Source of the DNA: JABFWF01 sp035539135
GTDB taxonomy: Bacteria; Pseudomonadota; Gammaproteobacteria; Xanthomonadales; Xanthomonadaceae
Assembly (NCBI GenBank): GCA_035539135.1
Contig: DATLJD010000005.1
Coordinates: 137,810 to 201,809 of the forward strand
Direction of reading: 5' to 3'
Length of the DNA: 64,000 nucleotides
This document shows, in pieces, positions 1-8,630 of the stretch (position 1 is its first letter; each line of letters begins with the position of its first letter). A program made the position numbers and the translations under genes. Below the pieces are notes generated by a model. The model was not told the DNA's origin. It saw only the letters and a list, made by a program, of their open reading frames with translations, and searched no databases.

Positions 1-1131
1 GTCGAGCCGGTCGGGGACGACGCACTGATGCAGTCGGCGGTGCGCGGCCTGCTGCTCGACCTCGATCCGCACAGCGAATACCTGGAAAAGTCGGACGCCG
101 AACTCTTCGACGAGGAAACCAGTGGCGCCTACGACGGCATCGGCGTGGAAGTGCAGGCGATGCCCGACGGCACGGTCAAGGTCGTCGCGCCGATCGACGG
201 CACGCCGGCCGCGCGCGCCGGCATCCGCTCCGGAGACGTGATCGTCGCGGTGGACGGCAAGCCGCTCGCCGGCGACGAGGACGGCGACAGCCCGCTGCGC
301 GGCAAGCCCGGCACCAGGGTCACCCTGACCCTGCAGCGCGACGGCGTCGCCAGGCCCTTCGACGTCAGCCTGACCCGCGAGACGATCCGGGTTGCCAGCG
401 TGCGCGGACGCATGCTCGAGCCGGGCTACGGCTACATCCGCGTCGCTGCCTTCCAGTCCGATACCGCCAGCGACTTCGAGCAGGCGCTGGCGACGTTGCA
501 GCAGCAGGCGGGCGGCCGCCTGCGCGGCTTGGTGATCGACCTGCGCAGCAACCCGGGCGGCCTGCTGGTGTCGGCGGTGCAGATCGCCGACGACCTGCTC
601 GACGCGGGCGCCATCGTCAGCACCCGTGGCCGCCTGCCGATGAGCGACAGCGAGTTCAACGCGACGCCGGGCGACCTCATGCGCGGCGCGCCGGTAGTGG
701 TGCTGGTGGACGCCGGCTCGGCCAGCGCGGCGGAGGTGCTGGCCGGCGCGCTCGCCGACAACCACCGCGCGCGCATCGTCGGCAGCCGCACGTTCGGCAA
801 GGGCTCGGTGCAGACCCTGCTGCCGCTGGACAACGGCGATTCGGTGAAGCTCACCACGGCGCGCTATTACACGCCCAGCGGCAAGTCGATCCAGGCGCGC
901 GGGATCGAGCCCGACGTGGTCCTGCACGCCGGCGCCAACGGCGTCACCGGCACGCGCAGCGACTACGCCGAGGCGCTGCTCCCCGGCCACCTGCGCGGCG
1001 ACGGCGAGGAAGCCGGCAGCAACGCCGGCGAGGTGCTGGAAGGCGACGCGCCGGTCACCGCCGCGCTGGCGGAGCTGAAGAAGCAGGTCGCGGTGGCGCC
1101 GGCGACCGGCGGCGGCAAGGGCAAGGGCTGA
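1..1131 (+). CDS. S41-family C-terminal processing peptidase (5' end missing)
   Basis: Carboxy-terminal processing protease of the Ctp/Prc family, a periplasmic serine endopeptidase that trims or degrades proteins from their C-terminus. The open frame runs back to base 1, so the signal peptide and part of the N-terminal domain lie outside the window; the first internal ATG at 28 is not the real start. A PDZ domain follows (GIGVEV through SGDVIVAVDGKPL, about bases 135-260). The catalytic domain shows GSASAAE near base 715, with the nucleophile Ser as the second Ser, and FGKGSVQ with the general-base Lys exactly 25 residues later, the spacing seen in Prc/CtpA. The C-terminus ends in a Gly/Lys-rich tail. 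The next gene is convergent and starts its stop codon only 22 bp away. Confidence 0.93.
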   Translation, partial: VEPVGDDALMQSAVRGLLLDLDPHSEYLEKSDAELFDEETSGAYDGIGVEVQAMPDGTVKVVAPIDGTPAARAGIRSGDVIVAVDGKPLAGDEDGDSPLRGKPGTRVTLTLQRDGVARPFDVSLTRETIRVASVRGRMLEPGYGYIRVAAFQSDTASDFEQALATLQQQAGGRLRGLVIDLRSNPGGLLVSAVQIADDLLDAGAIVSTRGRLPMSDSEFNATPGDLMRGAPVVVLVDAGSASAAEVLAGALADNHRARIVGSRTFGKGSVQTLLPLDNGDSVKLTTARYYTPSGKSIQARGIEPDVVLHAGANGVTGTRSDYAEALLPGHLRGDGEEAGSNAGEVLEGDAPVTAALAELKKQVAVAPATGGGKGKG

Positions 1132-1153
1132 CGCGCGGATCGCGCGCGGCCCC

Positions 1154-1471
1154 TCAGCGGGGCTTGGCCGGCAGCGGAAACGGCGTCACCACCGTCTCGC
1201 CGGTGGCGGCGTCGCGGATCGCCGACTGGCCCTTCCTGTCCACTTCCTCCACCCGCAGCACGGCCTGCATCGGCAGGTGCAGCACGCGGGTGGCGCCGAA
1301 CTCGTCGCGCAGCCGTTCCTCGGCGGGATCAACGACCACGCCGGTGTTGACATCGAACACCAGCTCGCTGACCTCGACGAACCCCCACAGCGCGCCCGAG
1401 CCCACGCGCCGCGCGTACAGCGCGTAGACCTTGCCGTGGTTGAGGAAGGTGACCTTGTAGAGCGTCTTCAT
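1154..1471 (-). CDS. DUF1820 family protein
   Basis: A 105-residue cytoplasmic protein of the DUF1820 family, which is widespread in gammaproteobacteria and has no assigned function. The family pattern is clear: LYKVTFLNHGKVYALYAR at the N-terminus, then GFVEVSELVF, VVVDPAEERLRDEF and HLPMQAVLRVEEVD. Length matches the usual 105-110 residues, with no signal peptide or membrane segment. There is no Shine-Dalgarno sequence before the ATG at 1471. Instead a TACACT -10-like hexamer sits six bases upstream (1478-1483), so the mRNA is probably leaderless. It lies tail-to-tail with the S41 protease and 46 bp downstream of the rhomboid gene on the same strand. Confidence 0.85.
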   Translation of the reverse strand: MKTLYKVTFLNHGKVYALYARRVGSGALWGFVEVSELVFDVNTGVVVDPAEERLRDEFGATRVLHLPMQAVLRVEEVDRKGQSAIRDAATGETVVTPFPLPAKPR

Positions 1472-1477
1472 GCGGCC

Positions 1478-1483
1478 AGTGTA
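1478..1483 (-). promoter_or_regulatory. -10 box of a probable leaderless promoter, DUF1820 gene
   Basis: On the minus strand TACACT (TANNNT type) is separated from the ATG at 1471 by exactly six bases, which puts the expected transcription start on the A of the start codon. No ribosome-binding site is visible. The same arrangement recurs at hemF, polA, uvrD, the Kef gene and the gene ending at 24789. Confidence 0.5.
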
Positions 1484-1517
1484 TGGGGCGCGGCGGGCGC
1501 CCGTTCAAGTGCCGCGC

Positions 1518-2213
1518 TCAGTAGCCGCGCCGCTTGCGCAGCCTGCGCGCGATCGCCGCGCGCACCAGCAGCGCGAACAGCACGCCGAAGGCGAAGCCGG
1601 CCACGTGCGCGGCCCACGCCACCGCGCCGAAGGCCGGGCCGATGTAGGCGAACACCACCTGCAGCAGCACCCAGATCCCGATCAGCAGCGAGGCCGGCGC
1701 GCGCACGAATTCGAGGAACAGCCCGAGCGGCAGCACGACCCCCAGCTTCGCCCGCGGGAACAGCGCGAGGTAGGCGCCGATCACCGCCGAGACCGCGCCG
1801 CTGGCACCGATGATCAACCGGTCCGGCGCGCCGATCGCCAGCACCGCGGCGAGATTGGCGAAGGCGCCGCCGAACAGGAACAGGACCAGAAAGCGCCACG
1901 CCCCCATCACCCGTTCGGCCGGCAGGCCGAAGATCAGCAGGAAGGCGAGGTTGCCGAGCAAGTGCGCCCAGTCCGCGTGCAGGAACAGCGCGCTGAACAG
2001 GCGCAGCCCGCGGCCATCCGTCCACAGTCCCCGCCAGGTCGCGGCATCCAGCGGCGGCCCGCCGGTCAGCGCGCCCCAGTCCAGCAACAGGCCGCGCTGG
2101 ATCGCGCCCGGCCGCGTGCTCGCCCACAGGTAGGCCAGCCACAGCAGCGCGAACAGCAGCGGCGTGGCCCAGCGCAGGGACGGATGGCTGCGGTTGGGAA
2201 CGGCGACGAACAT
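1518..2213 (-). CDS. rhomboid family intramembrane serine protease
   Basis: Integral-membrane serine protease that cuts transmembrane substrates within the bilayer. The 231-residue protein is a six-helix core: hydrophobic segments lie at about 15-31, 72-96, 105-128, 135-152, 155-190 and 198-218. Catalytic elements are visible: GASG with Ser138 in the fourth helix and His203 in HVAGF in the last helix, plus the HADWAHLLGN stretch (His79, His84, Asn88) that supplies the oxyanion-side residues. A basic tail (RRLRKRRGY) suggests a cytoplasmic C-terminus. Natural substrates cannot be inferred. No good ribosome-binding site is seen; a TATCGT hexamer lies seven bases before the ATG, so initiation may be leaderless. 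Confidence 0.9.
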   Translation of the reverse strand: MFVAVPNRSHPSLRWATPLLFALLWLAYLWASTRPGAIQRGLLLDWGALTGGPPLDAATWRGLWTDGRGLRLFSALFLHADWAHLLGNLAFLLIFGLPAERVMGAWRFLVLFLFGGAFANLAAVLAIGAPDRLIIGASGAVSAVIGAYLALFPRAKLGVVLPLGLFLEFVRAPASLLIGIWVLLQVVFAYIGPAFGAVAWAAHVAGFAFGVLFALLVRAAIARRLRKRRGY

Positions 2214-2379
2214 GGGCGGGACGATAGCTGAAGCGGCAGCCCCCCGGTGCGCGCGGGGCCCCGGGCATGCAGCGTGCGGTCGGGCCGGCGATCGCCGCGG
2301 GCGCGGGCACTTCGGGGCGGGCCTGGCGGCCGTCCCGAAGGGGGGGCGCGGCCCGGCGGACGGGCCCGTCGCGGCGTCG

Positions 2380-2425
2380 TTACTTTTCCATTAACGCCAC
2401 GATATAGTGCATACGGCGTCGTATG
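2380..2425 (+). promoter_or_regulatory. fadL promoter with overlapping palindromic operator candidate
   Basis: A near-consensus -10 box TATAGT lies at 2403-2408, with a weak -35 (TTACTT, 2380-2385) 17 bp upstream. Immediately after the -10, over the expected transcription start, is a perfect inverted repeat CATACG-GCGT-CGTATG (2410-2425). A repressor dimer bound there would block transcription of the FadL gene, which begins 89 bp further on. The binding protein is unknown. Confidence 0.5.
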
Positions 2426-2513
2426 TCGGGAGGGGTTCCGGCAGCGTCCGGACCGCAGGTCCGGGGTCGACGACTTCGTGGTCAAAACCAGAAAACCGTT
2501 ACCGGAGAGAGCA

Positions 2514-3893
2514 ATGCATATCGCGTCCCGCGTTACCCAGCTTTCCGCCCTCGCGCTCGGCATCGCCGGCGTGCTCGCTTGCGGCCAGGCCGATGCATCG
2601 GGCTTCCAGCTGCGCGAGAACAGCGTCAAGAACCTCGGCCGCGCCAACACCGGCACCACCGTCGCCCGCGATGATGCGTCGGTCGCGGTGAACAACCCGG
2701 CCGCGATGGTCAACCTCGACAAGGCGACCTTCCAGGTCGACGCCACCAGCATCAACCTCGACGCCGACTTCGACGGCGGCGGCTTCGCCAATGCCGGCAC
2801 GCCGCTGGCCAGCCCGCTGAGCGGCGGCGACGGCGGCGACCCGGGCGACCCGGCGCTGGTGCCGGCGATGGCGATGGTGTTCCCGATCGGCGACGACTTC
2901 CGCCTGGGCGCCAGCGTCAGCGCGCCGTTCGGCCTGAAGACCGAATACGACAGCGGCTGGGTCGGCCGCTACACCGCGCTGACCTCCGACGTGAAGATCG
3001 TCGACCTGACCGTGTCCGGCGCGTGGGCGGTGAACGAGCAGTTCTCGCTCGGCGTCGGCGTGTTCCTGCAGCGCAGCGAGGTCACCCTGTCCAAGGCGAT
3101 CGACTTCGGCTCGGCGCTGTGCCTGGGCTCGGGCAACCCGCTGAACTGCGCCAATCCGGCGTTCCCGTTCCATCCGCAGCAGCAGGACGGCACCGTCGTG
3201 GTCAAGGGCAGCGACAACGACTGGGGCTGGATCGCCGGCTTCCAGTGGCGTCCGGTCGAGAACGTGACGATCGGCTACGCTCACCATTCCAAGGTGGATC
3301 ACACCCTGCGCGGCGACGCCGACTTCACCTTGCCGGGCGCGGCCGCGGCGGCGCTCGGTCCGCTCGCCCCGGGCGACGGCGCCGTGTACGCGCCGCTGAC
3401 CACGCCGGCGACCGACACGCTGAGCCTGGAGTGGGCGGTCAACGAGAACGTGCGCGTGCTCGCGGACGTGCAGCGCACCGGCTGGCACACCCTGGAGCAG
3501 GTGGCGATCTTCCGCGACGGCGGCACGCCGCTGGGCTCGCCGGAAGTGTTCGACTGGGACGACACCTACTACTTCGGCATCGGCGCCGAGTGGGACATCA
3601 GCCCGTCGTTCACCCTGCGCGCGGGCATCGCCCAGGACCAGACGCCGACCCAGGACGACCATCGGACGCCGCGCCTGCCCGACAACGACCGCAAGCTCTA
3701 TTCGATCGGCGCGACCTGGCATGCCAGCGATGCGCTGAGCATCGACGCGGCCTTCCAGCGCATCACCATCGACACCCCGACCGTGGACATCCTCGCCCCG
3801 GGCGCGTCGCCGGCGCTTCCGCCGTCCAGCCTGACCGGCGAGTTCAGCGGCCACGCCAACCTGTTCGGCGTCGCCTTGCAGTACCGCTTCTGA
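2514..3893 (+). CDS. FadL/OmpP1/TodX-type outer-membrane transporter
   Basis: Outer-membrane beta-barrel of the FadL family, which takes long-chain fatty acids or other hydrophobic molecules across the outer membrane by lateral diffusion. The chosen ATG follows an ACCGGAGAGAGCA leader with a good GGAG site and opens a 28-residue signal peptide ending ADA. The mature protein starts SGFQLRENS, close to the FadL N-terminus that plugs the barrel. ARDDASVAVNNPAAM matches the family N-terminal signature and the chain ends in an aromatic residue (QYRF), typical for barrel insertion. At 459 residues it has normal length. It has its own promoter and terminator, so it is a single-gene unit. Fatty acids are the likely but unproven cargo. 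Confidence 0.92.
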   Translation: MHIASRVTQLSALALGIAGVLACGQADASGFQLRENSVKNLGRANTGTTVARDDASVAVNNPAAMVNLDKATFQVDATSINLDADFDGGGFANAGTPLASPLSGGDGGDPGDPALVPAMAMVFPIGDDFRLGASVSAPFGLKTEYDSGWVGRYTALTSDVKIVDLTVSGAWAVNEQFSLGVGVFLQRSEVTLSKAIDFGSALCLGSGNPLNCANPAFPFHPQQQDGTVVVKGSDNDWGWIAGFQWRPVENVTIGYAHHSKVDHTLRGDADFTLPGAAAAALGPLAPGDGAVYAPLTTPATDTLSLEWAVNENVRVLADVQRTGWHTLEQVAIFRDGGTPLGSPEVFDWDDTYYFGIGAEWDISPSFTLRAGIAQDQTPTQDDHRTPRLPDNDRKLYSIGATWHASDALSIDAAFQRITIDTPTVDILAPGASPALPPSSLTGEFSGHANLFGVALQYRF

Positions 3894-3933
3894 CGGAAGC
3901 GCGGGCGACACGCCCGCGCGATCCGCAGGCACC

Positions 3934-3967
3934 GAGGCCCCGCTCGCGCGGGGCCTCTTTTTTTTGC
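3934..3967 (+). terminator. rho-independent terminator after fadL
   Basis: Stem GAGGCCCC / GGGGCCTC (3934-3941 and 3950-3957) closed by a short GC loop and followed by about ten T residues. It lies 40 bp after the fadL stop and just before the convergent stop at 3972. Confidence 0.93.
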
Positions 3968-3971
3968 ATCG

Positions 3972-4844
3972 CTAGAACGAGTACGCGCAGGGCGTGGGGG
4001 AAACCACCACCGCGCCTTCGTTGAGCTGGGCGAGGAAGTTCTTCAGCCGTTCCTGGTAGGCGCGCTCCGGGTGCCCGGAGAAGGTGATCGGGTTGGCGCC
4101 CAGCGACTGGTTGGCGAGGGTGATCAGTTCGTTGATGGTGCCGCCGAACGGCGCGTACACGGCGTTGCCGTTGGCGAAGCCGGCCTCGACGTTGAGCCGC
4201 GTCGCCGCCAGGTGCACCGACAGCATGTAGGCCATGTTGGTCGCCTTGCCGCCGAGCAGCCAGGTGCGGAACTGCGCGTAGTCGGCCGGATCGAAGTTCT
4301 GGCCATTGGCGTCACGCAGGTTGAGCGAGGACAACAGGGCGAGCTCGGGCAGGTAGGAGCTGCCGTCCATCAGCGTCGCGAAGCCGTTCTTGTTGCTCCA
4401 GTACCCGGGCGTGCGGCCGCCGCCCGCCTTGGTGCAGTAGTTGCCGAACTTGACGCGGGTGGTCTGTCCGCCGACGACCTTGACCCCGGTCAGCGGGTTG
4501 ATCGGGTGGCCGGCGCCGTCGCGCGGCGAACTCTGCACCCAGTTGGTCTGCAGCGGGGTGTTCTCGCGCACCACGTAGTCGCTGGCGGCCAGCACCGCGA
4601 ACACGGCGTTGCCATAGACGTTGGTGCCGCGGGTGGACCCGTAGGCGCGGCTGGCCGAGGTCACCGTCATCGGCCAGCCGCGCAGCATCGGCTCGCCGGC
4701 ATCGTGCACGCCGTTGGCGTTGGCGTCGTAGAACTTCTTGGCGATCAGCTCGCCGCACTGGCAGTTGGCGTACGCCGTACCGGCGACCAGGCTGGCGGTG
4801 AGCACGGCGACCTTGAGGGTACGCAACAGGGGGGAAGCGTCCAT
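3972..4844 (-). CDS. secreted protein with SdrD-B-like repeat and TPGYW segment
   Basis: Predicted exported 290-residue protein of unknown role. The ATG at 4844 is preferred over an in-frame ATG 39 bp upstream because AAGGA stands seven bases before it and the resulting N-terminus is a clean signal peptide cut after TAYA (about residue 26). Residues 29-136 resemble an SdrD-B/prealbumin-like surface-protein domain, including a calcium-loop pattern DANANGVHDAGE at 40-51. A GRTPGYWSNKNG segment (143-154) is a signature found in many secreted or cell-surface bacterial proteins of unknown function. The remaining half, about 155-290, has no domain I recognise. Cysteines at 28, 30, 137 and 286 could pair. 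No anchor or sorting motif is visible. Confidence 0.68.
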   Translation of the reverse strand: MDASPLLRTLKVAVLTASLVAGTAYANCQCGELIAKKFYDANANGVHDAGEPMLRGWPMTVTSASRAYGSTRGTNVYGNAVFAVLAASDYVVRENTPLQTNWVQSSPRDGAGHPINPLTGVKVVGGQTTRVKFGNYCTKAGGGRTPGYWSNKNGFATLMDGSSYLPELALLSSLNLRDANGQNFDPADYAQFRTWLLGGKATNMAYMLSVHLAATRLNVEAGFANGNAVYAPFGGTINELITLANQSLGANPITFSGHPERAYQERLKNFLAQLNEGAVVVSPTPCAYSF

Positions 4845-5131
4845 GACACATCCTTGAGGGCATTGGGGAGGGGTGTCCGTCACGCGGACGACGCAGGGGG
4901 ATCGGCAACGGCCACGCCGCCCGCCGGCGTGCAGCGCGGCAGGCGGCCGCCGACCACAAACTGTGACCGGCGTTCACGTAAATAGGGGGGCTGCCGTGGG
5001 GCCGGCGTGAAGGGCAGGGCCTTCCGCGTGTCACCCCGTCATGGTGCCCGGCGGACGCCGCGCGTGGGGGTTCCCGATCACTCGATGGTTACGGCGCGCG
5101 CTTACCGAAACGGTCACGCGCGCCGGGTCCG

Positions 5132-8100
5132 TCACTCGCCCAGGGTCAGCAGCGAGGCGTTGCCGCCGGCCGCGGTGGTGTTGATGGTCACCGTCTTCTC
5201 GGTGGCGAAGCGCGGCAGGTAGTGCGGGCCGCCGGCCTTGGGGCCGGTGCCGGACAGGCCCTGGCCGCCGAACGGCTGCACGCCGACCACCGCGCCGATC
5301 TGGTTGCGGTTGACGTAGGCGTTGCCGACCTTCGCCCGCGACACGATGTAGTCGATGGTCTCGTCGATGCGCGAGTGGATGCCGAGGGTGAGGCCATAGC
5401 CGGTGGCGTTGATCGCGTCGATGACCTGGTCGAGCTCGCTCGCCTTCCAGCGGATCAGGTGCAGCGCGGGGCCGAAGTTCTCGCGGGTGAGTTGCGAAAG
5501 CGATTGCAGTTCCCACGCGGTCGGCGCGAAGAAGGTGCCGTGCGCGGTCGCTTCCGGGTCCAGCGGCGCTTGCGCGATCAGCTTCGCCGCGCCGCGCATG
5601 CGGCCGGCGTGCTCGTCCAGCAGGCACAGCGCGTCGGCGTCGATCACCGGGCCGACGTCGGTGGACAGCAGGCCCGGGTCGCCGACCTTCAGTTCCGCCA
5701 TCGCCCCGGCCAGCATCGTCGCGACCTTGTCGGCGATGTCCTCCTGCACGAACAGCACCCGCGCGGCCGAGCAGCGCTGGCCGGCCGAGGTGAAGGCGGA
5801 CGCCAGCGCGTCCTTGACCAGCTGCTCGGGCAGCGCCGAGGAGTCGCCGATCAGCGCGTTCTGGCCGCCGGTCTCGGCGATCAGCACGCCGATCGCGGCG
5901 TCGCGCGCGGCCAGCGCGCGGTTGATCGCGCGCGCGGTGTCGGTGGAGCCGGTGAAGGCGACGCCGGCCACGCGCGGATCGCGGGTCAGGGCGGCGCCGA
6001 CCGTGGCGCCGTCGCCCGGCAGGAACTGCAGCACGGCCTCCGGCACGCCGGCCTCGTGCAGCAGCTTCACCGCGTGGTAGCCGACCAGGTTGGTCTGCTC
6101 GGCGGGCTTGGCGAGCACGCTGTTGCCGGCGGCGAGCGCGGCCGCCACCTGGCCGGCGAAGATCGCCAGCGGGAAGTTCCACGGCGAGATGCACACGAAC
6201 ACGCCGCGGCCCTGCAGGCGCAGGGTGTTGGATTCGCCGGTCGGCCCCGGCAGCTGCTCCGGCGCGCCGAACAGCTGGCGCGCCTGGCCGGCGTAGTAGC
6301 GCAGGAAGTCGACCGCCTCGCGCACCTCGGCGACGCCGTCGGGGATGGTCTTGCCGGCCTCGCGTGTGCACAGCGCGATGAACTGCGGCATGCGCTGCTC
6401 GAGCAGGTCGGCGGCGCGTTCCAGGATCACCGCGCGCGAGGCGGCCGGCAGCGCGTCCCACGCCGGCTGCGCGGCGACCGCGTTCTGCAGCGCGCGCTCG
6501 ACCGTGTCGCCATCGGCGGGCGTCCAGTGGCCGACGACCTGGCGGCGGTCGGCCGGGTTGGTCACCGCGAGCTCCGCGGCCGCCGAACGCGCGCCCGGCA
6601 CCAGCGGCACGGCGCGCCAGCTCTCGCGCGTGGAGGCATTGACCGCGTCGGCGAGCGCGCGCAGCTGGTCGTCGTTGGCGAGGTTGATGCCCATCGAGTT
6701 GGTCCTGTCGTGGCCGAGCGCGCGATACAGGTCGCGCGGCAGGGGAATGCGGGGGTGGGGAATGCTCTCGAACGCGGACACCGTCTCGACCGGATCGCGG
6801 ATCAATTCGTCGATCGCCACGTCCTCGTCGGTGATGCGGTTGACGAAGCTGGAGTTGGCGCCGTTCTCGAGCAGGCGCCGCACCAGGTACGGCAGCAGGT
6901 CCTCGTGCGAGCCGACCGGCGCGTACACGCGGCAGGGCACGTTCAGGCGGTCGGCCGGGATCACTTCGGCATAGAGGTCGTCGCCCATGCCGTGCAGCTT
7001 CTGGAACTCGAACGCGCGACCGGCGGCGAGCCGGTGCACCGCCGCGATCGTCTGCGCGTTGTGGGTCGCGAACATCGGGTAGAGCGCGTCCGACGCGTCC
7101 AGCATCCGGCGCGCGTTGGCGAGGTAACTGACGTCGGTGTTCGGCTTGCGGGTGAACACCGGGTAGCCGGCCTGGCCGTCCACCTGCGCGCGCTTGACCT
7201 CGCTGTCCCAGTACGCGCCCTTGACCAGCCGCACCGGGATCCGGCGGCCGACCCGGCGGGCAAGGTCGGCGAGGAAGTCGATCACGAACGGCGCGCGCTT
7301 CTGGTACGCCTGCACCGCCAGCCCGTAGCCCTCCCAGCCGTCCAGCGACGCATCGGCGTAGGCGGCGGCGATCACGTCGAGCGACAGCTCGAGGCGGTCG
7401 GCCTCCTCGGCGTCGATGGTGAAGCCGATGCCGTGCGATTTGGCCAGCCGCGCCAGCTCCAGCACGCGCGGGGTCAGCTCGGCCAGTACCCGCGCGCGCT
7501 GGGCATGCTCGTAGCGCGGGTGCAGGGCGGACAGCTTGACCGAGATCGAGGGCGCCGCGAACACGCCCTCCGGCGTGCCATCGCCGCCGCCGACGCTGCG
7601 GCCGATCGCGTCGATCGCCATCCGGTAGGCGGCGAGGTAGCGCTCGGCGTCGGCGGCGGTCAGCGCGGCCTCGCCGAGCATGTCGAACGAGTAGCGGTAG
7701 TGCGCGTTGCCGCCCTTGCGCGAGCGCGCCAGCGCCTCCTCGATGGTACGGCCCATCACGAACTGGTGGCCCATGATCCGCATCGCCTGGCGCACCGCCA
7801 GCCGGATCACCGGCTCGCCGATCCGCCCGATCAGGCGCTTGAACGCGCCGTGCACGTCGCGCCGGGTCTCGTCGGCGAGGTCGACCAGGTGCCCGGTCAG
7901 CATCAGGCCCCAGGTCGAGGCGTTGACCAGCACCGAGTCGGACTGGCCCATGTGCCGCTTCCAGTCGGCCTCGCCGAGCTTGTCGCGGATCAGCTTGTCG
8001 GCGGTGTCCGGATCGGGGATGCGCAGCAGCGCCTCGGCCACGCACATCAGCAGCACCCCCTCCTCGCTGCCGAGGTCGTACTGGCGCATGAAGGCCTCGA

Positions 8101-8344
8101 TCGCGCCCTGGTCGCGGGCCCGCGCGCGGACCCGGCGGACGAGGTCGGCGGCGGTCGCCTGCACCGCCGCCTGGTCGGCGGCCGGCAGGCGCGCCTGCGC
8201 CAGCAGCGCGCGCACCGCCTCGGTCTCGTCGCGCGTCCAGGCGGCGGTGATCGCGGCGCGCGCCGGGGCCGGCGGCGGGGGCAGCTCGGGGGCGAGCAGC
8301 GGCTGCGGCGCGGGCGCCGGCGGGACGGGGTCGGAAGGGTTCAT
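5132..8344 (-). CDS. putA: bifunctional proline dehydrogenase / L-glutamate-gamma-semialdehyde dehydrogenase
   Basis: PutA oxidises proline to glutamate in two steps, passing electrons to the quinone pool (FAD-dependent PRODH) and then to NAD. The PRODH barrel occupies roughly the first half and the aldehyde dehydrogenase domain the second, with AETGGQNALI and the catalytic-Cys motif SAGQRCSAARV. With about 1,070 residues it is shorter than the 1,320-residue E. coli enzyme. It lacks the N-terminal ribbon-helix-helix DNA-binding domain, starting instead with a Pro/Ala-rich segment, so it is probably a pure enzyme and not its own repressor. The start is uncertain: an in-frame ATG ten codons upstream (8374) has no better ribosome site. 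It stands alone between divergent neighbours. Confidence 0.96.
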   Translation of the reverse strand: MNPSDPVPPAPAPQPLLAPELPPPPAPARAAITAAWTRDETEAVRALLAQARLPAADQAAVQATAADLVRRVRARARDQGAIEAFMRQYDLGSEEGVLLMCVAEALLRIPDPDTADKLIRDKLGEADWKRHMGQSDSVLVNASTWGLMLTGHLVDLADETRRDVHGAFKRLIGRIGEPVIRLAVRQAMRIMGHQFVMGRTIEEALARSRKGGNAHYRYSFDMLGEAALTAADAERYLAAYRMAIDAIGRSVGGGDGTPEGVFAAPSISVKLSALHPRYEHAQRARVLAELTPRVLELARLAKSHGIGFTIDAEEADRLELSLDVIAAAYADASLDGWEGYGLAVQAYQKRAPFVIDFLADLARRVGRRIPVRLVKGAYWDSEVKRAQVDGQAGYPVFTRKPNTDVSYLANARRMLDASDALYPMFATHNAQTIAAVHRLAAGRAFEFQKLHGMGDDLYAEVIPADRLNVPCRVYAPVGSHEDLLPYLVRRLLENGANSSFVNRITDEDVAIDELIRDPVETVSAFESIPHPRIPLPRDLYRALGHDRTNSMGINLANDDQLRALADAVNASTRESWRAVPLVPGARSAAAELAVTNPADRRQVVGHWTPADGDTVERALQNAVAAQPAWDALPAASRAVILERAADLLEQRMPQFIALCTREAGKTIPDGVAEVREAVDFLRYYAGQARQLFGAPEQLPGPTGESNTLRLQGRGVFVCISPWNFPLAIFAGQVAAALAAGNSVLAKPAEQTNLVGYHAVKLLHEAGVPEAVLQFLPGDGATVGAALTRDPRVAGVAFTGSTDTARAINRALAARDAAIGVLIAETGGQNALIGDSSALPEQLVKDALASAFTSAGQRCSAARVLFVQEDIADKVATMLAGAMAELKVGDPGLLSTDVGPVIDADALCLLDEHAGRMRGAAKLIAQAPLDPEATAHGTFFAPTAWELQSLSQLTRENFGPALHLIRWKASELDQVIDAINATGYGLTLGIHSRIDETIDYIVSRAKVGNAYVNRNQIGAVVGVQPFGGQGLSGTGPKAGGPHYLPRFATEKTVTINTTAAGGNASLLTLGE

Positions 8345-8630
8345 GGGGGCGTGGGGACCGCGGGAAACCGCCATTTTAGCGGCCGCCGCCGCCGTCCGGC
8401 AGCCCGCGCGGCTTGCCGCCGCAACCGGCGCGGGGATACCATGCTGCGGCTTACGTGGCGGTTCTGCACGGCCGCGCCATGATCCATGTCACCTCGTGCC
8501 GGGAGCGGCCGGAGCCTGCTCCGCGCCACGGCGCGGGTCCTCCCCGCGTCCGCGGGGCGACCGGGATGGAAGGCGCGCCCCGGCGGCACCGCGGACGGGC
8601 GCACGAAGAATCTTGCGAATCTGGGGCTCG

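Noticed and set aside
4962..4977. CRP/Clp-like site TGTGA...TTCAC upstream of the SdrD-B-like gene
   Set aside because: The half-site spacing is one base too long for TGTGA-N6-TCACA and the right half is off register.
5222..8482. A 1,086-codon open frame on the plus strand across putA
   Set aside because: It is antisense to putA, has Arg/Gly/Val/His-rich composition typical of reversed GC-rich codons, and shows no domain. The same applies to the long frames opposite ctaD, ctaE, the ankyrin gene, the S9 gene and uvrD.
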